42,362 nucleotides of DNA from a virus: positions 1 to 42,362 of IMG/VR virus record IMGVR_UViG_3300009034_000091; one strand, written 5' to 3'. Position numbers and translations under genes: made by a program. Positions 1 through 6,919 of this stretch are shown here, piece by piece. Every line of letters begins with the position of its first letter. Within the stretch, counting starts at the first letter, position 1. The notes below the pieces were generated by a model. It was not told the origin of the DNA and made no database searches. It saw only the letters and a program-made list of their open reading frames with translations.

Positions 1-165
1 GAACCCGCCGTTCATTCTGGCGGTGAACTGGTCGATGGTAATGACTTCCCCCTTCCCGCTGTCTTTCAGTTCGGCCTTCTTCCTGGGCTTCTCTGGGTAG
101 ATGACAGAGATGACCGACGAGACGCTCAGGGCGCCTGTACTCATAATGAAGTTGCGACGTTTCAT
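1..165 (-). CDS. Small Tat-signal-like protein, N-terminal part (cut by window edge)
   Basis: The frame opens with ATG at 165, four bases before the end of dpdA (ATGA overlap), and stays open for exactly 55 codons to base 1. The N-terminus has a twin-arginine motif (KRRNFI) followed by a short Ser/Val/Ile-rich hydrophobic stretch and a Lys/Arg patch, which resembles a Tat export signal. If the molecule is circular it continues in frame into the fragment ending at 42312, for a total of 71 residues. The first ten residues resemble those of the small gene at 5124-5414. Function is unknown; Tat export is an inference from the motif alone. Confidence 0.7.
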   Translation of the reverse strand, partial: MKRRNFIMSTGALSVSSVISVIYPEKPRKKAELKDSGKGEVITIDQFTARMNGGF

Positions 166-899
166 GGCATACCTCCTTGCATGATTTTACGCATGTATGC
201 GATGTTGTAGCAAGCAATCCGGCGGTCGTCTGTGTTCAGTGGAACATGCAGCTTGAGCTTACCGTGACCACGTATGCTCGCCGTCTTGTCGAGTGGAAAG
301 CCCTTAAATGGTTTGCCTGTGTCAATAGACCACCGACCGGGGAACTGCCAACGTAGCTCGAGTAAGTCTTGGAGACCAAGCAGGTGATACCACTCGCCTT
401 CCTTCAACATGCCACGCGCCATCAAATGTCCGATAGTCTCTCCGCGGGGTGTGCGGAATGGGAAGCAGATTGGGCTGAAGCCTTCGTCCTGCATCATCTG
501 AAAGCACTTGATGCGTTCCTCCAGGTCGAGTCCCTGAACAACAGCACCTACGGTCCACCCGACATACGACCTGATGGGGGAAACGCCCATGTTCCTCTCC
601 GTCTTAAGGCTGACCGCGGCTTCGTACGAACGGAGTGCGTCATCCATCCAGTCAGGCGCTATGACGGCGATGGGACGACAGCGCGTTGTAGCTTCTAGTA
701 TTTCGTCAATAGTAAGCGACTCTCCGAGTTCGTACATTCCATTGTCAAGCAGGCACTCGTAGTGGGTTTCCCGGTACTCGCGGAGTGTCGTGTCGCGACC
801 AGGGGTGTCGAGGAACAGCTGCGCGAGACCGAACGGAAAGTCACATAGCGGCAGAAATTCTTTGCAGTGACTTGTGGGTATTTCAAGACTTAGTTCCAC
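162..899 (-). CDS. dpdA: DpdA-like 7-deazaguanine DNA transglycosylase
   Basis: A 245-residue member of the tRNA-guanine transglycosylase superfamily of the phage DpdA type. Such enzymes exchange guanine in DNA for a 7-deazaguanine base such as preQ0. Visible landmarks are LLDNGMYELGE (about 51-60), the APD motif near 81-83, GAVVQG (118-123), HLLGL (172-176) and SIDTGKP (191-197); D52 and D193 are the likely catalytic acids by analogy with TGT. The Cys zinc site of tRNA TGT enzymes is absent, as in other short phage DpdAs. The start is GTG at 899 with AAGGAGG seven bases upstream; an ATG is not available in frame. It overlaps the zinc micro-protein upstream and the Tat-like gene downstream. 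The same genome encodes FolE, QueD, QueE and QueC, which supports the assignment. Confidence 0.87.
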   Translation of the reverse strand: MELSLEIPTSHCKEFLPLCDFPFGLAQLFLDTPGRDTTLREYRETHYECLLDNGMYELGESLTIDEILEATTRCRPIAVIAPDWMDDALRSYEAAVSLKTERNMGVSPIRSYVGWTVGAVVQGLDLEERIKCFQMMQDEGFSPICFPFRTPRGETIGHLMARGMLKEGEWYHLLGLQDLLELRWQFPGRWSIDTGKPFKGFPLDKTASIRGHGKLKLHVPLNTDDRRIACYNIAYMRKIMQGGMP

Positions 900-1059
900 C
901 TTGGGCCTCCTTCACGCGAGTAACCTTGGCGACCTGACCGGTTCCACTACAGGCTATACAGGGGAGGGCCCCGACGTTGTGGTAATCGTTGCCTATGACC
1001 TCGAAGCCTGTTCCGTCGCACTCGCGGCACTCACGCCACCTAAACTTTAGCTTTGGCAT
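883..1059 (-). CDS. DnaJ-type zinc-finger micro-protein (58 aa)
   Basis: A 58-residue protein starting with ATG at 1059 behind GGAGGTTGAAGG. It has two CxxCxGTG modules (CRECDGTG near residue 11 and CIACSGTG near 34), the arrangement of half a DnaJ-type zinc centre. It overlaps the winged-helix gene upstream by 20 bases and the dpdA start by 17 bases, so the three are translationally coupled. Similar free-standing modules are common in phages, usually without a known role. A role as DpdA partner or in DNA binding is a guess from position only. Confidence 0.75.
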   Translation of the reverse strand: MPKLKFRWRECRECDGTGFEVIGNDYHNVGALPCIACSGTGQVAKVTRVKEAQGGTKS

Positions 1060-1273
1060 CCTTCAACCTCCATAGGATACGCACAGTGTGCCCCTTCACT
1101 TCTTTGTAGCCAGTAACCAAACCGTTTCTGTACAGCACATTGAGCCTCTCGGAGACCTTGACGACGTTCACGTTGTGTTTGGTTGCGATGTCGCCTGCTG
1201 TGCGCTCCTTATGCTCCCCCAATTCCTTTGTAATGATACGGTCTAGGTCCGATGATGATTTATGTACTACCAT
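1040..1273 (-). CDS. Winged-helix DNA-binding protein (77 aa)
   Basis: The start is ATG at 1273, directly behind GGAGGTAAAC; a longer in-frame reading to 1315 lacks a comparable site. The protein shows a helix-turn-helix pattern (AGDIATKHNVNVVKVSERL) followed by a short hairpin with LYRNGLVTGYK, typical of winged-helix repressors of the MarR/ArsR or ParR-like size class. It probably binds DNA as a small regulator, but neither target nor ligand can be read from the sequence. It overlaps the zinc-ribbon gene upstream by 14 bases. Confidence 0.7.
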   Translation of the reverse strand: MVVHKSSSDLDRIITKELGEHKERTAGDIATKHNVNVVKVSERLNVLYRNGLVTGYKEVKGHTVRILWRLKDAKAKV

Positions 1274-1463
1274 GTTTACCTCCTGGAGCAACCTCCATGT
1301 TCCAACCGTAGTCACACGTCTTGCAGGTTACGTGAAGGTACTCGACGTGCACGAGCCTACCTCCCTCTTCCTTTTTCTTCGTGATATAACGATACTCCAT
1401 CTCTTTCGAGAGGCACTTGGGACATTCGGGTTCCTCCTCAAACTTTTCCACGTTGTCTGTCAC
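1260..1463 (-). CDS. Zinc-ribbon protein (67 aa)
   Basis: GTG start at 1463 with AAGGAG seven bases upstream. The protein carries CPKC near residues 14-17 and CKTC near 47-50, separated by a basic beta-hairpin region, which is a classic zinc ribbon. An acidic N-terminal tail precedes it. It probably binds nucleic acid or a protein partner. No specific family is recognised. Confidence 0.7.
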   Translation of the reverse strand: MTDNVEKFEEEPECPKCLSKEMEYRYITKKKEEGGRLVHVEYLHVTCKTCDYGWNMEVAPGGKHGST

Positions 1464-1473
1464 TCTGTTCTCC

Positions 1474-1665
1474 TTATGGCCAAATAAAGTACAACAACAT
1501 TGCTCCTACGAAAAAGCCCCCTAACACGATAACGTTACCCCACACATCTGCTCTCCTTGCGGAGTAGCCATGAGCTGCTAGCTCTGCGGTAACGACCTCA
1601 CTGAGGGCGCTGGCTGCGATGAGCACAACGAAGAAGGTTATGATTCCAGCGAAGTATCTTATCAT
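1474..1665 (-). CDS. Small two-TM membrane protein, holin candidate
   Basis: A 63-residue protein with a hydrophobic N-terminal helix (about residues 3-22) and a second one at the C-terminus (about 43-62), joined by a short polar turn with Arg-Arg. The size and topology suit a class II holin. It lies directly downstream of the signal-anchor/coiled-coil gene at 1667-1933, which could be a spanin-like partner. The predicted lytic transglycosylase is far away on the other strand, so a lysis role is only a plausible inference. Confidence 0.6.
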   Translation of the reverse strand: MIRYFAGIITFFVVLIAASALSEVVTAELAAHGYSARRADVWGNVIVLGGFFVGAMLLYFIWP

Positions 1666-1666
1666 T

Positions 1667-1933
1667 TCACTCCGTCACCTCCTCGTCAGACGCTAGTTGT
1701 TCTGCAAACCGCTGGAGTATGCTTTCACGGCTTGCGTATTGTCTTAGATGCCAGGTTGCCTCTTGCAGGATTGTACGTATCTCTTCTAGCTTTGGTTCGT
1801 GTTCGTCTAGTAGCTCTCGCATCTCCTGTTGGTCTTTCTCGAGGACGCTAAGGCGCCAGTCCTGAAGTGTGTACAGGCCTGCTGCGATAAGCAGGAGAGC
1901 GAGAATCCAGACAACACGTTCGCGCCATTTCAT
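1667..1933 (-). CDS. Signal-anchored coiled-coil protein, spanin-like candidate
   Basis: An 88-residue protein with a hydrophobic segment at about residues 7-22 (WILALLLIAAGLY) and then a long charged helical region rich in Glu/Leu heptads. This is the layout of an inner-membrane spanin (Rz-like) or another type II membrane protein. Its ATG overlaps the stop of the preceding gene (ATGA), and it is followed by the two-TM protein. No outer-membrane lipoprotein partner was seen, so the spanin label is tentative, and it would not apply in a Gram-positive host. Confidence 0.6.
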   Translation of the reverse strand: MKWRERVVWILALLLIAAGLYTLQDWRLSVLEKDQQEMRELLDEHEPKLEEIRTILQEATWHLRQYASRESILQRFAEQLASDEEVTE

Positions 1934-2394
1934 TTCTTCTTACTCCTTTTTCGTGCCGTCTGCAGTGACTCCTGCCACTCCAGTTCAAGCTCCGTCAGCA
2001 TCTTCGGCACGTACTCACGCGCTAGGCTGTTCAACTTCTCCATGACCTCCTTCGCGTCGTGAGCAATGACACGTTTACACTCTGCAGTGATAAGGTAGTG
2101 GTTGTCAACCATTTCGATTCTGACATGAATCTCGTTTGATGCCATATCTGACCTCCTTCTAACTCCCTGCCAGGTCTCAGGAAATACCGAGCCTGGTGGG
2201 GCTCCAAACCTTGCCGCCTGGGCTCGTGCGTACTCCGCGAATGTGGGTGGCAGCGGCGGACCTTGCAGGCCTTGTGCAGCGGCTTGCCTAGGTCCGAGGA
2301 GCGGAAAGCCCATCCCATACAGCTGCTGCTGCTGTAGCATCTCTCGGTCGTAGTACGGGCTGTAGCGGCTTCCAGGGGTTAGTATATCACACAT
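1930..2394 (-). CDS. Hypothetical protein with Gln/Pro-rich N-terminus (154 aa); possible internal start
   Basis: The ATG at 2394 overlaps the stop of the polymerase gene (TAATG) and has AGGAG upstream within the polymerase end. Residues 1-80 are low complexity, rich in Gln, Pro, Tyr and Gly. Residues 84-154 form a compact charged domain ending in Lys/Arg repeats. A second ATG at 2145 lies behind a near-perfect site (GAAGGAGGTCAGAT), so a 71-residue short form is likely also, or mainly, made. The family is not recognised. Confidence 0.65.
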   Translation of the reverse strand: MCDILTPGSRYSPYYDREMLQQQQLYGMGFPLLGPRQAAAQGLQGPPLPPTFAEYARAQAARFGAPPGSVFPETWQGVRRRSDMASNEIHVRIEMVDNHYLITAECKRVIAHDAKEVMEKLNSLAREYVPKMLTELELEWQESLQTARKRSKKK

Positions 2395-4598
2395 TATCCA
2401 CACTCCTCCCAGGTTTTACCTGATGTTATTTTTACAGGCACTACATAATCGTCCAAAACATCTATGGGTTTCTCCATAATGTCTCGTACACACTCCTTAA
2501 CCTGCTTCTCTAGCTCCGGCGGAGACTCCACAAGTATGTTGTCGTGAACAGTGATTACCATCCTTGTGTGCTTCGGAAGTTCAGGATGCAAGCGCAGGAT
2601 GGACTCGAGTAGTATATCTGCGGCGGTCGAACTAGGTATAAAGTTGTACACCTTCGGAGCGATACTAGTTCCGAAGAAGTAGCGTCTACGTCCGAACGGG
2701 TTTACGAGGTACCCGTCTGCAGACGCTTTGCTCATACAGTCCTTCCGCCAGAGCTCGAGGCGTGGGTAACCGTTAAAGTAGGTGTCGATGAAGCGTTGAG
2801 CTTGTGCACGGGCCATCTTGTATTGGCGGGCAAGAGAAAGAGCTCCACGCCCGTAACCCAGACCATAGACAACCATCTTAGCGAGGAAGCGTTGGTGTTC
2901 GGTAACTTCTGAGGGGGTTATGTTGTACATGCGAGCGGCAGTTGTGGTGTGTATGTCTTTCCCTTGTTTGAATTCCTCTAGTAGGGTCTTGTCTCCAGAG
3001 CACACAGCAGCGATACGTAGTTCAATTTGATTGTAGTCTGCAGCCACAAAGATGTTGTCGTCCTCAGGTATATAGATTGCACGTGCAGGACCCTTCGGTA
3101 CGTTCTGTAAGTTCGGACCACGCGAAGCCGTCCTCCCGTTAGCGGCAATGTGGAGGGTGTATTCGCTGTGCACGCGACCATCCGGAGTATCTGGAGGCAC
3201 GAAGTATGTGCTGGAGAGCTTGGACAGCTTCCGAAGAGATAGCAGTGCCTTGACTATCTTACTACCTGTCAGCTCGTGCAGCTCCTTCAGTGCCTCCTCG
3301 TTAGCGGTTACTTTGCTTGAGTACTTCGAGTAGATGCGTGGGTACTGCAACTTCTCATACAACAGCTTTACGAGCTGCGGGTGCGACCTCCAGTTGAATG
3401 CTGGGTCTCCTATGCCCTTCGCGAGGTTCTGTTCGAGTGTGCGTATCTTACGTTCCAGACCTATCTTCCACGCGAGTTGTTTCTTGTGGTTCACACGCAC
3501 TCCTGTGGCACGCATCTCCTCGAGGATGGGAAGCACCTTCATGCTGGTGTGGAAAATGCGTGTCATCCCCTTGCGCTTGATGTCCTCGTTGAGGACTGTG
3601 TATATCTGCATGGTAGCGTCTACGTCGGTTGCGCAGTACCATTGCGGGTCGACCTTTGCGAGGTGTTTCCAGTATGGGATACGGGTGTACAAGGAGGAAA
3701 CAAACCCGAGGTCGTTCGGGGTGTCACTGAGTGTCAGATGATGTGCTATCATTGTATCGAACCAGGGTGGCTTCACGCGTATCCCTTGAGCGTTCATATG
3801 ACGTATGTCGAATATGATGTTGTGACCTATCTTTGGAGCACCAGAGCCTAGGAGTGTCTGCAGACGTTCCTTAATGATTGCGGAGTAGAATTCCTTGTCG
3901 TCCAGAACGTATGCGAGAGTCGGTTGCTGGCAAAGACCGCAGAGCACGATGCTCCCCTCGCTAGGCTCCAGTGCTTTGGTTTCTACGTCGAATGCGATAG
4001 GGCGCGCTGGTGACAACTTGTCCATATGCAGAAGTGTCGCGTTGCGTTCGTAGTTTTGTACGGGAACTATATAGTCTGATGTCCACCCTTCCGTTCCTAT
4101 CTTCTGGAGGTCTGCGATTACGACGGGTATCATGTCTTGTTGACGCATCACTGCTGCGGGGTGGAACGTAGGTAGTATCTTTAGGTCGCTCTTCTGAAAG
4201 ACGCTGCCGCGCCACCGCGAGATATGCGTTTCCCCTGCAACCGCAAACAGCGCGGAGTTCCCGAGTGGGACAATGAGGTTGAACCGTTTTAGAAGAGTGG
4301 CTAAATCATGGCGTGTAGTGCACTCACGGATTTCAGCCTCTGAGGGTGTCCTGTTCTTGGGTGGGCGACAGCGTACGACGTTTGTTATGTAGAGTGAGCT
4401 ACGTGCTACGCCTGCTCGTCGGAGTAGGTTGTTTAACACACGGCCCGCTCCACCTATGAAGGGCCGCCCCCTAGATACTTCTTCGGCTCCTAGCGCTTCG
4501 CCTAGTAGTAGGGTAGTTGCATCGTCTGGTCCCTCCCCTTCTACATAGCCGGTGCCGACGTTCTCTAGGGGGCAGCCTTTACACAGTTCAGGTTTCAT
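2394..4598 (-). CDS. DNA polymerase family A fused to uracil-DNA glycosylase-like domain
   Basis: A 734-residue replicative polymerase. Residues 1-170 match family 4 uracil-DNA glycosylase: C6, C9, C77 and C93 fit the four 4Fe-4S ligands (CxxC and C-x15-C), with GEALGAEE and TFHPAA motifs. Residues 196-335 are a 3'-5' exonuclease with D204/E206, N260/D264 and Y321/D325. The polymerase domain has motif A DYNQIELR (D521), motif B with R570, K574, Y578 and Y582, and motif C as VHDN (D686). Two details stand out. The usual VHDE is VHDN, and the position matching E. coli F762 is Tyr, as in T7, which favours acceptance of dideoxynucleotides. UDG-polymerase fusions are known in phages, including SPO1. 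The start overlaps folE (ATGA). Confidence 0.93.
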   Translation of the reverse strand: MKPELCKGCPLENVGTGYVEGEGPDDATTLLLGEALGAEEVSRGRPFIGGAGRVLNNLLRRAGVARSSLYITNVVRCRPPKNRTPSEAEIRECTTRHDLATLLKRFNLIVPLGNSALFAVAGETHISRWRGSVFQKSDLKILPTFHPAAVMRQQDMIPVVIADLQKIGTEGWTSDYIVPVQNYERNATLLHMDKLSPARPIAFDVETKALEPSEGSIVLCGLCQQPTLAYVLDDKEFYSAIIKERLQTLLGSGAPKIGHNIIFDIRHMNAQGIRVKPPWFDTMIAHHLTLSDTPNDLGFVSSLYTRIPYWKHLAKVDPQWYCATDVDATMQIYTVLNEDIKRKGMTRIFHTSMKVLPILEEMRATGVRVNHKKQLAWKIGLERKIRTLEQNLAKGIGDPAFNWRSHPQLVKLLYEKLQYPRIYSKYSSKVTANEEALKELHELTGSKIVKALLSLRKLSKLSSTYFVPPDTPDGRVHSEYTLHIAANGRTASRGPNLQNVPKGPARAIYIPEDDNIFVAADYNQIELRIAAVCSGDKTLLEEFKQGKDIHTTTAARMYNITPSEVTEHQRFLAKMVVYGLGYGRGALSLARQYKMARAQAQRFIDTYFNGYPRLELWRKDCMSKASADGYLVNPFGRRRYFFGTSIAPKVYNFIPSSTAADILLESILRLHPELPKHTRMVITVHDNILVESPPELEKQVKECVRDIMEKPIDVLDDYVVPVKITSGKTWEECG

Positions 4599-5146
4599 TT
4601 ACGCCTCACTAGTGACAAGAACTCCTCACGTGCAGCAAGCGTATCCAGAAATACACCTCTCATAGCAGACGTGACGAATGCTCCTGACGTCTTCGGACCC
4701 CGTATCTTGGTGCATAGGTGTTCCCCGTACACCAGGACAGCGGCGCCGAGTGGGGACGGCTTAGGACGCGACATGAGTTCGTCTGCCAGACTTTGTGTGA
4801 GGGCTTCTTGTGTTATTGGTTCACTAAAGTGCGCTTTAACCAAGCGCACAAGCTTGGAAAGACCAAGCACTGACTTAGTAGGTAGATAGGCGAGTGAGAT
4901 GTCGAACATCACTGGTAGCAGGTGATGGGGGCACAACGTATAGTCTATATGATGTGAGAGTACTATCATCTGGTCGTGCGCCTCTTTGAACGTTGTGAGT
5001 CGTGTAGGCGCAACCTTGAACATCTCCTCGTAAAAGTCTGCGACACGCCGGGGCGTGTCTTCATAGTTTGGGTCACCGGACCATTCCGGTCCTGCAAGCC
5101 CTTCCAGTATGAGTTCTACACCTTTACGTATTAGGTGTTTTTTCAT
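4595..5146 (-). CDS. folE: GTP cyclohydrolase I
   Basis: A 183-residue enzyme converting GTP to 7,8-dihydroneopterin triphosphate, the first step of 7-deazaguanine synthesis. The zinc site is visible as C72, H75 (in CPHH) and C145 (in EHLC). GLSKLVRLVKAH, TQSLADEL and TSAMRGVF follow the family pattern. The start is ATG at 5146 with GGAGG five bases upstream; an in-frame TTG just before it is less likely. It overlaps the portal-like small gene upstream and the polymerase downstream. In phages with DpdA, folE supplies QueD, which is encoded at 41747-42133. Confidence 0.95.
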   Translation of the reverse strand: MKKHLIRKGVELILEGLAGPEWSGDPNYEDTPRRVADFYEEMFKVAPTRLTTFKEAHDQMIVLSHHIDYTLCPHHLLPVMFDISLAYLPTKSVLGLSKLVRLVKAHFSEPITQEALTQSLADELMSRPKPSPLGAAVLVYGEHLCTKIRGPKTSGAFVTSAMRGVFLDTLAAREEFLSLVRRK

Positions 5147-5414
5147 CAAGCCTCCAAGGGACTTTCGTTAGGTACTTCCCCTTCATGAATATTTCCATTA
5201 TCTCCCTGTCCTTCGCTTCGCGCACAGCCTCCGCGAGCTTCTGTGACCAGTACCGCGTGATGAGGTCGAAGCGTCTGTTCCCCTCCCGGATGAGTGCGAG
5301 GGTAGCGGCTGACGTTGGTTTGTCTGGGGTTACCGAAGCTTCTGGAAGAAGGGGGTGTAGCTTCAGGCTGAGTGCCCATACGATTGTGGACGTTATGAAT
5401 TCACGTCTGTTCAT
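5124..5414 (-). CDS. Small protein with Tat-like N-terminus and a portal-protein-like segment (96 aa)
   Basis: Residues 1-26 show NRREFIT followed by a hydrophobic stretch, like a Tat signal. Residues about 34-56 match the phage's own portal protein (around 18205-18270): TLALIREGNRRFDL here against TLALIQEGQRRFDL there, with 14 of 19 residues identical across that block when the preceding Pro-Thr is included. The rest is helical and charged and does not follow the portal. The ATG overlaps the queE stop (ATGA) and the gene overlaps the folE start, so it is cotranslated with the preQ0 pathway. The function is unknown. It could be a degenerate portal fragment or a functional mimic of the portal. 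Confidence 0.75.
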   Translation of the reverse strand: MNRREFITSTIVWALSLKLHPLLPEASVTPDKPTSAATLALIREGNRRFDLITRYWSQKLAEAVREAKDREIMEIFMKGKYLTKVPWRLDEKTPNT

Positions 5415-6010
5415 CTCACGTGTATCACCTTGTGAAGTTGCAGACTTAGTTTCAGGCGTGGGTCTCTACGAACCATCTGCTTGCAGAGTTCGAGGTTCTT
5501 CCGGTTGATGCGGTTACGGTAGTTGACTGGTTGTACGTAGTGCAGCACGTGCTTGAAAGAGCGTAGGTAGCCCCGCATCTCCTCGTGCGTCCAGAGTGGG
5601 ACGAGCCACTTGATTTCGTCGGGGGCTCCGTGCTCGAAAGGGTCATAGCCAGAGGGCGTGTAAGGTATCCTCTTCGGAGAGAGACTTACCCAGTCAATTC
5701 CTTGCGGCCAGCCGTTCCAACCGTTGGTCTCGAGGTGGACCTCGTAGTTGCGGCAGTCACTGAGTACGTGGACTAGGTCGTATATGTCTTGGTGGGTGGG
5801 CTCGCCGCCGGTGAGAACGGTTATCTTGACGTCCTCGTTTAGACGTTCAAGAATCTCTTGGGTGGACAGCTCTTCGCGTTGTTCCTTGTCTGTGTCACAG
5901 AACTCGCAGTTGAGAGGGCATCCCGCCAACCGTATGAAGTTAGCGGGATATCCTGTGTATCTACCCTCTCCCTGAATGCTTGTGAATACCTCAACTACCG
6001 GGTACTTCAT
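5411..6010 (-). CDS. queE: 7-carboxy-7-deazaguanine synthase (radical SAM)
   Basis: A 199-residue radical SAM enzyme converting 6-carboxy-tetrahydropterin to 7-carboxy-7-deazaguanine. The N-terminal SIQGEGRYTG is the QueE signature. The cluster-binding cysteines are C31, C35 and C38 (CX3CX2C), followed by LTGGEP at about 66-71 and a C-terminal SLQLHKVIHV. It overlaps the DUF669-like gene upstream by 20 bases. No strong Shine-Dalgarno site is visible and the start codon can sit in a small hairpin loop, so translation may depend on coupling. Confidence 0.94.
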   Translation of the reverse strand: MKYPVVEVFTSIQGEGRYTGYPANFIRLAGCPLNCEFCDTDKEQREELSTQEILERLNEDVKITVLTGGEPTHQDIYDLVHVLSDCRNYEVHLETNGWNGWPQGIDWVSLSPKRIPYTPSGYDPFEHGAPDEIKWLVPLWTHEEMRGYLRSFKHVLHYVQPVNYRNRINRKNLELCKQMVRRDPRLKLSLQLHKVIHVR

Positions 6011-6401
6011 CCGTAGTACCGAGAGGAAAGAACTGAGACACTCGGTGTCTCAAACGTCCCTCGTACTCTTCGTGCGTGATGACGATTCCACATTCCTGTT
6101 GGAGTAGTTCTTCGGTGTCGATGTCGCTGCGTCCGCCGAGGTCGATACCTACGGCGTCAGCGAGTTGACGGAGCTTCCAAAGTGATTTGGCGTCAAGCAT
6201 GCAGACAGCCCAAGCCTGTCGCCCTGTGTGTGGACCTTCCGTGACTGTGAATGTGATGTTCCAGTACATGTTTCCGGGGGTAGATTGAGATTCACGTTCC
6301 TCCACGGCGTCGATGCGTGCAGGATGACGTCCTTCCGAGATGAGTTCGTCTTTAGCGATTTCATCCCAGTCTTTCCCTTCCGGGAGTTCAAACTTTGGCA
6401 T
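5991..6401 (-). CDS. DUF669-like protein, putative ssDNA-binding recombination partner
   Basis: A 136-residue protein resembling the DUF669 family: WNITFTVTEGPHTGRQAW near residues 47-64, then SLWKLRQLADAVGI and a conserved VITHEEYEGRLRHRVSQFF. DUF669 proteins usually lie next to Sak4-type ATPases and Cas4/RecB-like nucleases, as here, and are thought to bind single-stranded DNA. The ATG directly follows the stop of the upstream small gene (TAAATG). Confidence 0.75.
   Translation of the reverse strand: MPKFELPEGKDWDEIAKDELISEGRHPARIDAVEERESQSTPGNMYWNITFTVTEGPHTGRQAWAVCMLDAKSLWKLRQLADAVGIDLGGRSDIDTEELLQQECGIVITHEEYEGRLRHRVSQFFPLGTTDEVPGS
6001..6051 (-). promoter_or_regulatory. Two hairpins at the queE start
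   Basis: GGTAC (6001-6005) pairs with GTACC (6016-6020), placing the queE ATG (6008-6010) in the loop. About 15 bases upstream in the mRNA, GAGACAC (6035-6041) pairs perfectly with GTGTCTC (6045-6051) around a three-base loop. Both lie in the 3' end of the preceding gene. They may hold queE translation dependent on ribosomes finishing the upstream frame; this is inference from the sequence only. Confidence 0.4.
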
Positions 6402-6563
6402 TTAAGCCTCCTTCCTTTTTAGATGGTGTTTAACGCTACGGATACGGTTGTTCACATAGCGCAGGTTGTTCTGGAGCTCACGTGCCTCTGCCTCATACAC
6501 TACAAGCAGGTTCGCGAGCTCCGCGCGGTTCATGGATGTGAGTATGATTTTGGTTTCGTTCAT
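6402..6563 (-). CDS. Small helical protein (53 aa)
   Basis: ATG at 6563 overlaps the stop of the upstream gene (TAATG) and the stop abuts the next ATG. The 53-residue product is almost entirely helical: NRAELANLLVVYEAEARELQ leads into a Lys/Arg-rich tail ending KRKEA. It looks like a short coiled coil. No family is recognised; it lies within the recombination cluster. Confidence 0.7.
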   Translation of the reverse strand: MNETKIILTSMNRAELANLLVVYEAEARELQNNLRYVNNRIRSVKHHLKRKEA

Positions 6564-6919
6564 TAGCCTCTCCCTAAGATGCTTGTTAGAGGGCCGAGAA
6601 GTGGGTCGAGCTTCTCTTTGTCTTCTGTGTCTAGGGAGATTTCTCCTGTCTCCTTGTTCATGACGTAATTGCCGTCGGGGTTTATCTTACACTCCTTGTA
6701 GGCTTTCTCCCAGAGCTCGTACTCCTTAGCGCCGGCTGCACGTCCGGCTCTGAAGACGCGATGCTGTTCCATGCTGAGCGTGCGTTCTGCCCCGGCTCTG
6801 AGTCCGAGAGCGAAGTTGAAGTCGCGCAGGAGTTCGGTGGAGACCTTGCCTACGATTTCCCTGCCCTCCTTGTCAAGCTTGGGGCCTTTCGGTTTGGGTG
6901 GTGTTGAGTCTTGTGTCAT
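6563..6919 (-). CDS. Hypothetical protein in recombination cluster (118 aa)
   Basis: A 118-residue acidic/basic protein with a Pro/Lys-rich N-terminus and a helical core (ELLRDFNFALGLRAGAERTL). The C-terminus is Asp/Glu-rich and ends with PLTSILGRG. It overlaps the Sak4-like gene start by four bases (ATGA). No motif identifies a function; position suggests a recombination accessory protein. Confidence 0.7.
   Translation of the reverse strand: MTQDSTPPKPKGPKLDKEGREIVGKVSTELLRDFNFALGLRAGAERTLSMEQHRVFRAGRAAGAKEYELWEKAYKECKINPDGNYVMNKETGEISLDTEDKEKLDPLLGPLTSILGRG

Noticed and set aside
162-899. Host-type tRNA-guanine transglycosylase instead of DpdA
   Set aside because: The protein is about 130 residues shorter than Tgt and lacks its zinc cysteines, while fitting the short phage DpdA layout.
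3334-3851. Plus-strand frames opposite the polymerase
   Set aside because: Cys/Ser-rich shadow frames antisense to a well-supported polymerase.
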